Origin: Burkholderiaceae bacterium
GTDB taxonomy: Bacteria; Pseudomonadota; Gammaproteobacteria; Burkholderiales; Burkholderiaceae_C
Assembly (NCBI GenBank): GCA_019234815.1
Contig: JAFALA010000124.1
Span: 1-33,945 of the forward strand
Length of the DNA: 33,945 nucleotides
Direction of reading: 5' to 3'
Shown here: positions 19,059 to 27,450 of the stretch, one piece after another
Numbering within the stretch: the stretch's first letter is position 1
Layout of the letters: every line of letters begins with the position of its first letter
Notes under the pieces: generated by a model
What the model saw: only the letters and a program-made list of their open reading frames with translations
Told to the model about the DNA's origin: nothing
The model's database searches: none
Program-made: the position numbers and the translations under genes

Positions 19059-21539
19059 ATGACACAGACGCACGCCTCCACCTGCAGCGGCCACCCTGGC
19101 GGCAAGCACGCCCCCCATGCCCACCACGGCCACGAGGCCCACGCGCATGGCCCTCGTGCCCATGGCTCCTCCTGCTCGCACGAGCACCATGGACACGATC
19201 ACGGGCACGGCCACCAGCACGACCGCGGTCACGACGACCAGCATGGTCATTCCCATCGCCATGGGCACGCCCGTGCACAGGAACATGCGCATGGTCATGA
19301 CCACGCAACCGCCTGCTGCGGCCACGGCAAGGCGGCAACCGCGGCCGCGCCGCCCGCGCCACTGGCCGAAGGTGCGCAGCGCAGCCGCTTCTTCATTGCC
19401 GGCATGGACTGCCCGACCGAGGAGGCCCTGCTGCGCAAGAGCCTGGGCAAGGTCGACGGCGTGCAATCGCTGCATTTCGATTTGCTGGGCCGGGTCCTGA
19501 GCGTGGACCACCAGCTGCCCGACCTGGCCGCCCTGCACGCGGCGATCCAGCACGCCGGCATGACATCCGAGCTGCTGGGCGACGACCGCGCGGCACCCGC
19601 CGCCCTCGACGCCCCGGCCGTGCCCCTGTCGCTGCGCTGGCGCATGGGCCTGGCCGGCCTCGCCGCCGTCGGCGCGGAAGCCTGGGCCTACAGCGTCGGC
19701 AATGACCAGGCGGCCGGCGTGATCGCCTTGTCGCTGACCGCCGTGCTGCTGGGCGGACTGCCCACGCTGCGCAAGGGCTGGATCGCGCTGCGCAGCCTGA
19801 CGCTGAACATCCACCTCTTGATGAGCCTGGCCGTGACGGGCGCGCTGGCCCTGGGCCAGTGGCCCGAGGCGGCCATGGTGGTGTGGCTGTTCGGACTGGC
19901 CGAGATGCTGGAGGCGCTGAGCCTGGAGCGGGCCCGCAAGGCCATACGCGCGCTGACCGAGCTGGCGCCCGAAACCGCCTGGGTGCGCCAGGACGACGGC
20001 AGCTGGGTGGAAGCGCCCAGCCAGACGGTCGTGGTCGGCGCCATCGTGCGGGTCCGCGCAGGTGAGCGCGTGGCGCTGGACGGCGTCGTGCTGGAAGGCG
20101 CATCGAGCGTCAACCAGGCCGCCATCACCGGCGAGAGCATGCCCGTGGCCAAGGCGCCCGGCGACAGCGTGCTGGCCGGCTCGGTCAACGAGCTGGGCGT
20201 GCTGGAACTGCGCGTCAGCGCGCCGGCCTCGGACTCCATGCTGGCGCGCATGGCGCGCTCGGTGCAGGAGGCGCAGTCGCAGCGCGCGCCCACGCAGCGT
20301 TTCGTCGACCGTTTCGCGCGCGTCTACACCCCCATCGTCGTGGGCCTGGCCGTGCTGCTGGCGCTGGTGCCGCCGCTGCTGCTGAGCCAGGCCTTCGGCC
20401 CCTGGATCTACAAGGCGCTGGTGATGATGGTGATCGCCTGCCCCTGCGCGCTGGTGATCTCCACGCCGGTGACCGTGGTCAGCGCGCTCACCGCGGCGGC
20501 GCGGCGCGGCGTGCTGATCAAGGGCGGCGTCCACCTGGAGCAGGCGCGCCTGATCCGCTGCATCGCGCTCGACAAGACCGGCACCCTGACCGAGGGCCGG
20601 CCCAGCCTGGTCGGCCTGGAATCGTTCGACGCCGCGAACAGCGAAGCCACGCTGCTGCGCCACGCGGCCAGCCTGAACGCGGCATCCAGCCACCCGATCG
20701 CCTCGGCGCTGCTGAAGGCGCAGTCCGACGCGAGCGAAGCCTCGGCCGGGCTGCTGCCGGTGCAGGACTTCCTGACCCTGCCGGGCCGAGGCGTGCAGGC
20801 GCAGATCGGCCAGCAGGTCTGGCGCATCGGCAACAAGGACCTGGCCTTGCAGCACTCCGACGAGCCGCGCACCCGCCCGGAACTTCACACCACCGCCAGC
20901 GGCTGGGAGAGCCTCGGGCACACGGTGCTGTGGCTGCTGTGCGAGACGCGCGTGATGGGCCTGCTGGCCGTCAGCGACACGGTGCGCGAGCACAGCCAGG
21001 ACGTCGTCAGCACCCTGCAGACCATGGGCGTGCAGGTGCTGATGCTCAGCGGCGACCACCGTGCCAGCGCCCTGGCGATCGGCCGCCAGGTGGGCCTGAG
21101 CGAGGCGCACATCGAGGCGCCGCTGCTGCCCGACGCCAAGCTGCAGGCCATCAGCCGCTGGCGCGAGCGCCTGCAGCCGGGCGAGCGCATCGCCATGGTC
21201 GGCGACGGCATCAACGACGCGCCGGCCCTGGCCCGCGCCGACGTCGGCATCGCCATGGGCGCCTCCGGGACGGCCGTGGCCATCGAGACCGCCGACGTGG
21301 CCCTGCTGCAGGACGACCTGCGCCGCCTGCCTGAACTGATCCAGATCTCGCGCCGCGCTGCGCGCGTGCTGTGGCAGAACATCAGCATCGCGCTGGGCCT
21401 GAAGGTCGCCGTGCTGGCGCTCACGCTGATGGCCATGGGCTCGCTGTGGCTGGCCGTGTTCGCCGATGCCGGTGCAGCCCTGCTGGTGGTGCTCAACGGC
21501 CTGCGCCTGCTGCGCAGCCCGGCCGTGGCGGCCTCTTGA
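19059..21539 (+). CDS. cadA: P1B-type Zn/Cd/Pb-exporting ATPase with His-rich N-terminus
   Basis: This inner-membrane heavy-metal efflux ATPase has 826 residues. The first 89 residues contain 29 His and four Cys, with no HMA domain there. One HMA domain follows with GMDCPTEE (115-122). Then come membrane helices, the TGES actuator loop (AAITGESMPVAKAPGDS), the CPC metal motif at 461-463, the phosphorylated Asp505 in DKTGTLTEG, and GDGINDAPALARADVG at 715-730. The last helices carry LKVAV and LAVFADAGAALL, whose Lys and Asp mark the P1B-2 (Zn/Cd/Pb) class. No Shine-Dalgarno precedes the ATG and no upstream in-frame start exists before a stop. The CadA versus ZntA name is not decidable from sequence. 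Confidence 0.93.
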   Translation: MTQTHASTCSGHPGGKHAPHAHHGHEAHAHGPRAHGSSCSHEHHGHDHGHGHQHDRGHDDQHGHSHRHGHARAQEHAHGHDHATACCGHGKAATAAAPPAPLAEGAQRSRFFIAGMDCPTEEALLRKSLGKVDGVQSLHFDLLGRVLSVDHQLPDLAALHAAIQHAGMTSELLGDDRAAPAALDAPAVPLSLRWRMGLAGLAAVGAEAWAYSVGNDQAAGVIALSLTAVLLGGLPTLRKGWIALRSLTLNIHLLMSLAVTGALALGQWPEAAMVVWLFGLAEMLEALSLERARKAIRALTELAPETAWVRQDDGSWVEAPSQTVVVGAIVRVRAGERVALDGVVLEGASSVNQAAITGESMPVAKAPGDSVLAGSVNELGVLELRVSAPASDSMLARMARSVQEAQSQRAPTQRFVDRFARVYTPIVVGLAVLLALVPPLLLSQAFGPWIYKALVMMVIACPCALVISTPVTVVSALTAAARRGVLIKGGVHLEQARLIRCIALDKTGTLTEGRPSLVGLESFDAANSEATLLRHAASLNAASSHPIASALLKAQSDASEASAGLLPVQDFLTLPGRGVQAQIGQQVWRIGNKDLALQHSDEPRTRPELHTTASGWESLGHTVLWLLCETRVMGLLAVSDTVREHSQDVVSTLQTMGVQVLMLSGDHRASALAIGRQVGLSEAHIEAPLLPDAKLQAISRWRERLQPGERIAMVGDGINDAPALARADVGIAMGASGTAVAIETADVALLQDDLRRLPELIQISRRAARVLWQNISIALGLKVAVLALTLMAMGSLWLAVFADAGAALLVVLNGLRLLRSPAVAAS

Positions 21540-21684
21540 AACCATCCTGAAGCGCTGAGGCGCACGCGCCCGGCTTGGCCAGCCGGTGTGTCTTTCAGCA
21601 CGCTGGTAGGAACCCCCAGGCGGGTGAACGGGCTGGGCGGCGACAATTGCCCCCATCCTCATCCACAAGACGCGAGAGATATTC

Positions 21685-23193
<1,509 letters not shown>

Positions 23194-23201
23194 ACGGCGC
23201 C

Positions 23202-23233
23202 AATGGCCCCCGCCCGGACGGGCCGGGGCCATT
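23202..23233. terminator. Terminator hairpin shared by convergent POT and mini-RND genes
   Basis: A 15-bp stem with one mismatch spans 23202-23216 and 23219-23233, with outer arms AATGGCCCC and GGGGCCATT and a GA loop. It fills the gap between convergent genes and abuts the stop of the minus-strand gene at 23234. The T-run is short on both strands. Confidence 0.7.
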
Positions 23234-23716
23234 TCACTCGTCCAGCAGCGCCAGCTGAAATCCCCTCGGCAGACTGCCATTGCGATGCAGGCGCCGCATC
23301 GCCGCCTCCACGGCGGCTTGCACGCTTTGGCGCCGGGCCTGCGGCGCCATGGTGACGGTTGCCGTCACCATGGCCTGGTCTTCGGCACCGCGCGTGAACA
23401 TCGGTCGATATGCACCACCGCCCCCGCCTTGGCTCAGCACCTGCGCCACGCCGGGGACGGTGCTCAAGCTCTGCGCAATGATCCAGTCCTGGATGCTGCG
23501 CACGTCGGACGCGCTGTAATTTTCCGGACCCGTCACACGGTAGCGCAGCACCTCGATGTCGCCCCGTGCGCCTTGAACTCCCGAGAGTTCGGCACTCTCG
23601 AACCCACGCAACAGGTGCATCGCTGACGCACCTGTCAGGGCCAGCAAGCCGGCCATCAGGCCGGCAAAGGTCGCGGCATGTACGCTCAACCCTTGGAGAC
23701 GTAGAGCTTGCAACAT
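23234..23716 (-). CDS. Miniature RND-porter-like membrane-anchored protein
   Basis: I chose the ATG at 23716 because a clear AGGAG lies five bases upstream; an upstream-extended frame reaches into the porin gene. The 160-residue product has one membrane segment (about 13-36). Residues 54-96 (LRYRVTGPENYSASDVRSIQ, then DW and TVPGVAQVLSQGG) closely resemble the PN2 porter subdomain of RND efflux pumps. Residues 113-158 (DQAMVTATVTMAP to GSLPRGFQLALLDE) resemble the segment that in pumps ends LPPGVKLVPFYD. The docking subdomain normally between them is replaced by a short Gly-rich linker, and all transport helices are absent. It follows the porin gene by 31 bp and is probably co-transcribed. 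It may be a domesticated fragment; a function cannot be assigned. Confidence 0.75.
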   Translation of the reverse strand: MLQALRLQGLSVHAATFAGLMAGLLALTGASAMHLLRGFESAELSGVQGARGDIEVLRYRVTGPENYSASDVRSIQDWIIAQSLSTVPGVAQVLSQGGGGGAYRPMFTRGAEDQAMVTATVTMAPQARRQSVQAAVEAAMRRLHRNGSLPRGFQLALLDE

Positions 23717-23747
23717 CGCATCTCCTGTTCTGCGCCGTCCGCGCCGA

Positions 23748-25460
23748 CTACCAGTGCCAGATGATGTCGCCCGACAGGATGGTGACTTCCTTCCGGTTGG
23801 GCGCAATGCCGGCGTTCGAGTTGCCGTTGAAGGCCGGAACGCCTGCGTGGTAGTAGGCGATTTCAGGACGCACCTCGATCTGCGGAGAGAACCAGTGCTG
23901 CCAGCCGAGCGCGAAGTTCTTGTACGTGGTGGCCGTACCGGTGCGCTGGCCTTGCGGGTCCTTGTAGATTTCAGGACGGATCGAGAAGTTGTTCAGCGGA
24001 TCCGGCGAGTAATTCAGATAGGCCACCAGGCCGGTCGCGTCCGCCTTGCAGGTCAGGACGTTGGGGTTGGAGCAGAGCGCCCAATTCGGCGCGTTATAGG
24101 GCATGAAATACGAGGAGAACGGCGCGCCGCCATGGGCGTAGACGTTCTGCACCACTGCGTTGTTGCCGTTGGGCACATTGTTCTGGTGCTCGTTGTACAT
24201 CTCCACCGAGATGTGCCACTTGTCATCGAACTGGTGATAGAACGTGGCGCCGTACCACTGCAGGTTGTTGTAGCCGTACTCGCCGCTGTTGATGCCGTTC
24301 GCGCACAGGTTCACGTCGGTCTTGCCGTCGGTGGAATTCCAGCGTCCGCACAGGGTGTAGGTCGGCATGGAACCGGGGTCGACCTTGAAGGTGGCGCCCG
24401 GATAGATCGGGTTCACATTGCCGTTGACGCCGTTCGGAAAGGGGTTCACCTCGGTCTGCGTCAGGTGGTTCGGCATGGCCTCCGTCCCCACCGCCACGCC
24501 GGCCTGGAGGATCCAGTTCGGGTTCAGCGCCAGCGAGGCCATGACGCCGGTATTGGTGTAGTTGTCATACGTGTACGTCATCGAATGCGAGTACATGTAG
24601 TTATTGGGCGCCAATTGCGCCTCGATATCTGGCAGGGAAATATAGCGGCCGACGCGGATCATCAAGCCTTCCGCAACCTGCGGAATGAACAACTCACCGT
24701 ACAGCATCGGAAAATCCATGCCGTAACCCGCGTTGTGCTGCAGCAATTGATAACTATCAAGACCAAAGGCAGTGGTATAGCGATAGTCCGAACCATAGAT
24801 GGCCGACAGGCGCAAACCCCAGTCGATATGGTCTTTTTGAACCGTATCCGGGAAGCGGTCCAGGTACATCACGACCTGGTCCAGCTGGACCTGGTTGGGT
24901 GTGTAGTCATAGGCTGCCGGCCAGTTTCCACCCGCAACCTTGGCAGTACTGATATTGGCACCGACATCGACCCAGCCATAAACCTGCAAATTGTTGTCGG
25001 ACATCCATTTGCCGACGCTGGTATTTCCGAGCGCGGCCATCAAGGGGCTGTCCACTGAATTGGGACGGGTCACGCCCAGCGAGGTGGTGCCGCCATAAGG
25101 CCATTCCGTGAAAGGCATGGGTGGCGTCGATTGCGCGGCTGGCGGAAAATAATCGCGACGGGCCGGCGGGGCGTTCGGATCGGCCGGGCCGGCTGCCTGG
25201 CCATTTTCCAGGATGTAGTAGTGATACAGGCGCTCAAAGAACCCACTGCCCAGGTAGTCATCCAGGCAGGCGAAGTTCTTGTAGGGATCGCAGGCCGCCG
25301 CTGGTGCGGGTACTGCCGCCTGCTGCGCATGCGCGCCGGTCGAATACAGGGCCGCCAACACGGTCAGCGACAGAACCAGCGGGGTTCTCTTGAAAAATTT
25401 GCTGGCAATATGCTTGTCGGCGCGCGGGCCAACGGTATTCAATGTTCCAACGGCATGCAT
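23748..25460 (-). CDS. BBP2/OmpL-like outer-membrane porin, paralogue A
   Basis: This is a predicted outer-membrane beta-barrel of the OmpL-like BBP2 type. The 570-residue product has a long signal sequence with cleavage after AHA (about residue 45), then ACDPYKNFACLDDYLG, a Pro-rich stretch and MPFTEWPYGG. Many alternating beta segments follow (QVYGWVDVGANIST, WGLRLSAIYGSDYRYTT, VGRYISLPDIEAQLAPNNYM). The C-terminus GDIIWHW ends in an aromatic residue, as expected for Bam recognition. A Shine-Dalgarno-like AAGGT precedes the ATG. It is a clear paralogue of the gene at 27451-29223. It lies downstream of the response regulator with a 265-bp spacer and upstream of the mini-RND gene. The substrate is unknown. 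Confidence 0.88.
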   Translation of the reverse strand: MHAVGTLNTVGPRADKHIASKFFKRTPLVLSLTVLAALYSTGAHAQQAAVPAPAAACDPYKNFACLDDYLGSGFFERLYHYYILENGQAAGPADPNAPPARRDYFPPAAQSTPPMPFTEWPYGGTTSLGVTRPNSVDSPLMAALGNTSVGKWMSDNNLQVYGWVDVGANISTAKVAGGNWPAAYDYTPNQVQLDQVVMYLDRFPDTVQKDHIDWGLRLSAIYGSDYRYTTAFGLDSYQLLQHNAGYGMDFPMLYGELFIPQVAEGLMIRVGRYISLPDIEAQLAPNNYMYSHSMTYTYDNYTNTGVMASLALNPNWILQAGVAVGTEAMPNHLTQTEVNPFPNGVNGNVNPIYPGATFKVDPGSMPTYTLCGRWNSTDGKTDVNLCANGINSGEYGYNNLQWYGATFYHQFDDKWHISVEMYNEHQNNVPNGNNAVVQNVYAHGGAPFSSYFMPYNAPNWALCSNPNVLTCKADATGLVAYLNYSPDPLNNFSIRPEIYKDPQGQRTGTATTYKNFALGWQHWFSPQIEVRPEIAYYHAGVPAFNGNSNAGIAPNRKEVTILSGDIIWHW

Positions 25461-25725
25461 GGCTTACCTTCTCAGTTTTAAAGTGCTTGAATTTCGATCA
25501 GATGCAAAAATAATTCTCTGTATATGCTTCATGGAGCAGGCCTTCATCGTGCCCGGCTTCGGATCAATGCCCAAAAAAATTAAGGCAGGAAGGCATCAAT
25601 AAATCATTTAATTCGCAAAAAAGACACAGGGCGGAAACATGAAATTTGCAGGCAAGGCTGCGCCCCACCCGAATTCACAAATAATTGGGACGCAGATAAA
25701 CCGGCTGCCGCCGGTCAATATTCGA
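25461..25725. promoter_or_regulatory. AT-rich leader of porin A
   Basis: This 265-bp spacer after the response regulator is more AT-rich than its surroundings and should hold the porin A promoter. It contains a weak RR terminator (25700-25715). A single TTGATG (minus strand, 25594-25599) has weaker TTGATC and TAAATG versions 32 and 11 bp away, resembling but not matching the arrays upstream of the small secreted genes. I see no gene. Confidence 0.4.
25700..25715 (-). terminator. Possible weak terminator after the response regulator gene
   Basis: Perfect 6-bp arms ACCGGC and GCCGGT enclose the loop GGCA on the minus strand and are followed by TTATCT. The hairpin begins about 10 bp after the stop at 25726. 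The T-run is poor, so read-through into porin A is possible. Confidence 0.4.
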
Positions 25726-26478
25726 TCAAGGGATGAGTCTGTAACCGAATGATGATTCGGTGATCAAATGCCTGGGATTTTTTGGATCCGCTTCGAGCTT
25801 TTTTCGCAAGCTCGTGATATAGACTCTCAGATAATGCCGGTCATTGGCATGAATGGGCCCCCAGACTGCGGTCAGCAATTGGTTGTGGGACAGCACCATT
25901 TCAACGTTCGAAATGAACAGCACCAGCAAGCGGTACTCGATCGGCGTCAGCGTGATTTCCTGACCTTCGCGCAGCACCCGCCGGGTCGCCAGATCCACCG
26001 TGGTGCTGCCAAAGCTGAAGCTGGAGCTCAGGGGGTCCTTGGACACCGTGGTGCGCTGCCAGCGCCGGTGGGCCGCCCTCACGCGGGCCTGCAACTCCTT
26101 GACGCTGAAAGGCTTGGTCAGGTAATCGTCGGCTCCAGCGTCCAGCGCCTTGATGATGTCTTCTTCCAGATCCTGCGCCGACAGCACGATCACCGGCACC
26201 TGGGACCAGGCGCGCAGGTCATTCAGGTAGTTGACGCCTTCGCCGTCCGGCAGGCCCAGGTCGAGCACGATCAGGTCAGGCCGCCGGGTGCCGGCCTCGA
26301 TCAAGCCGGTCCGGACGGTCGTGGCCTCGAAAGTCGCCCAGCCTTCCGCCTGCAGGGCCTTGCGCACGATGAATCGAATGCTCTCGTCATCCTCGATGAC
26401 CAGGGCTTTGGGTCGATGCGCGCCAAGTTCAGATCCAAGTTGCATGGCAGCGCTCAATTTGGGAGTTCCGATGACCAT
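25726..26478 (-). CDS. Orphan KdpE-like OmpR-family response regulator
   Basis: The 250-residue product has a CheY-like receiver (about 24-138) with the acidic pocket Asp30-Asp31, the phospho-acceptor Asp73 in VLDLGLPD, Ser100 and Lys122 in TKPFSVKEL. A winged-helix DNA-binding domain follows at about 155-250 (ITLTPIEYRLLVLF, HYLRVYITSLRKKLEADP, ITESSFGYRL). The overall pattern is KdpE-like, but no kdpD sensor and no kdpFABC are nearby; its neighbours are porins and small secreted proteins. A 21-residue N-terminal extension precedes the receiver. It lies 44 bp after the small secreted gene at 26523-26819 with no terminator between, so the two are probably co-transcribed. I infer that it controls this cluster. 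Confidence 0.9.
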   Translation of the reverse strand: MVIGTPKLSAAMQLGSELGAHRPKALVIEDDESIRFIVRKALQAEGWATFEATTVRTGLIEAGTRRPDLIVLDLGLPDGEGVNYLNDLRAWSQVPVIVLSAQDLEEDIIKALDAGADDYLTKPFSVKELQARVRAAHRRWQRTTVSKDPLSSSFSFGSTTVDLATRRVLREGQEITLTPIEYRLLVLFISNVEMVLSHNQLLTAVWGPIHANDRHYLRVYITSLRKKLEADPKNPRHLITESSFGYRLIP

Positions 26479-26522
26479 GTTGTCCGCCGCCTGAAGATGT
26501 CAACAACACGAAACGGGCCTGA

Positions 26523-26819
26523 TCAGTCGTTGACGGGCGATCCCGCCGCCGCCTTTTCACTGCGCTCCTTGCTCGCGGCCGGCGCAGTCGCGGCGCGGGT
26601 GTCGCGGCCCAGCGGCAGCGCGACCTTTTGTACGGCAGCACCCGCGCCAGGCGCGAAATCCATCTGGGCACGCTTCTCGGCGACGGCCTTGTTGGCCTTC
26701 TCCTGCAGCATGATCTGGCCGGCGTCGCGCCCCGCCACGGCGGCCAGGCTCAACAGGCTCAAAGCCAGCATGACGGCAGCCTTCTTGCCGCCCCATTCGA
26801 TTGATTTGATGTCAGCCAT
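26523..26819 (-). CDS. Small secreted protein, GRDAGQIM family, paralogue A
   Basis: I chose the ATG at 26819, preceded by GGAGAAG; an upstream frame to 26858 lacks a good site. The 98-residue product has a signal-peptide-like helix (about 13-29) with predicted cleavage at AVA/GRDAG. The mature part is GRDAGQIM, QEKANKAVAEKRA, FAPGAGAAVQK and LPLGRDTRA, a short charged helix followed by a disordered Ala/Pro/Lys tail. I do not recognise the family. A paralogue with the same core lies at 29417-29758, and the upstream DNA of both is also alike. It is first in a probable unit with the response regulator. Confidence 0.8.
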   Translation of the reverse strand: MADIKSIEWGGKKAAVMLALSLLSLAAVAGRDAGQIMLQEKANKAVAEKRAQMDFAPGAGAAVQKVALPLGRDTRAATAPAASKERSEKAAAGSPVND

Positions 26820-26913
26820 TTCAACTTCTCCAACAGCTTGTGACCTTGCGACTTGCAAACGCAGACCTGTTTGAATTTGATTAAAACTTCAATAAATTCT
26901 TCTTGATCTGCTG

Positions 26914-27046
26914 GTTGATATGGTGCGTCGCAACACGTCAATGTTGGGATAAAAGGTTGACGCCGGACATTTAAATTGAATAAAGATCTCGATATTCGGC
27001 CACGTACAATATCAATTTGCATCAATATCCAATGCAAATGCATTAA
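26914..27046 (-). promoter_or_regulatory. Conserved 35-bp box plus phased direct repeats, copy A
   Basis: The 35-bp box (26914-26948) matches copy B (29822-29856) at 33 of 35 positions and contains CAACA and TGTTG as inverted arms. At 62 bp farther upstream, minus-strand TTGATA (27010-27015) and TTGATG (27020-27025) lie 10 bp apart. TTAATG (27041-27046) follows after another 21 bp. The array has the same spacing as copy B. It precedes the small secreted gene A and the response regulator. Confidence 0.75.
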
Positions 27047-27092
27047 AAAGTTGTAAATGATCGGTCGGTGCCGCGGGGCCCGACATTAAGAT

Positions 27093-27353
27093 TCATTTTT
27101 GCTTCCAGCCGTTGTCGTACATGCAATCAGCGAACAGGTTGGAATCGATCTCGTAGTGCGCGCTGTTGAAGGCGCCTTCGCTGTTCATCTTCTGGTAGCC
27201 CATGTGGCCCGTCTGGGACTTCTGCATGCACATCGTGCGGTCGCGCGACAAGTCCGCCGTCGTGGCATTGGGCTTGTACCAGGTGGGCCCGCTGGCGCAG
27301 CCCGCGAGCGCGAGCGCCAGCCCCAGCAAGCTCAGATGGAAAAACTTGTTCAT
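27093..27353 (-). CDS. Small lipoprotein with conserved Trp/Cys motifs
   Basis: I chose the ATG at 27353, preceded by GAGGGGA; a longer frame to 27413 crosses a terminator hairpin. The 86-residue product has a lipoprotein signal with lipobox LAGC (Cys19). GPTWYKPNATTADLSRDRTM follows, then Cys and a C-terminal DCMYDNGW. This resembles the widespread short proteobacterial lipoproteins with a W-x-KP-x-A-T-x-x-D pattern, of unknown role. It sits between the terminator of porin B and the regulatory region of small gene A, so it likely has its own promoter. Confidence 0.8.
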   Translation of the reverse strand: MNKFFHLSLLGLALALAGCASGPTWYKPNATTADLSRDRTMCMQKSQTGHMGYQKMNSEGAFNSAHYEIDSNLFADCMYDNGWKQK

Positions 27354-27381
27354 GCGAATCCCCTCAAATCCTCGGATTTTG

Positions 27382-27410
27382 TAAAAAGAAGGCCATCCCG
27401 AAGGATGGCC
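27382..27410 (-). terminator. Rho-independent terminator of porin B
   Basis: On the minus strand, perfect 8-bp arms GGCCATCC and GGATGGCC enclose a TTCG tetraloop and are followed by TTCTTTTTAC. It is 41 bp after the porin B stop and is a textbook intrinsic terminator, separating porin B from the lipoprotein gene. Confidence 0.92.
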
Positions 27411-27450
27411 CAAACGCTAGGCAAATGAACCGTGAAATGATCGAAAACGA

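Noticed and set aside
19117..19328. Imperfect CAC/CAT tandem repeats
   Set aside because: Explained as His codons of the ATPase N-terminus rather than a separate repeat element or CRISPR.
25751..25766. Inverted repeat CCGAAT/ATTCGG near the end of the response regulator
   Set aside because: It lies inside the coding sequence for the conserved winged-helix end (SSFGYRL), so codon constraint explains it.
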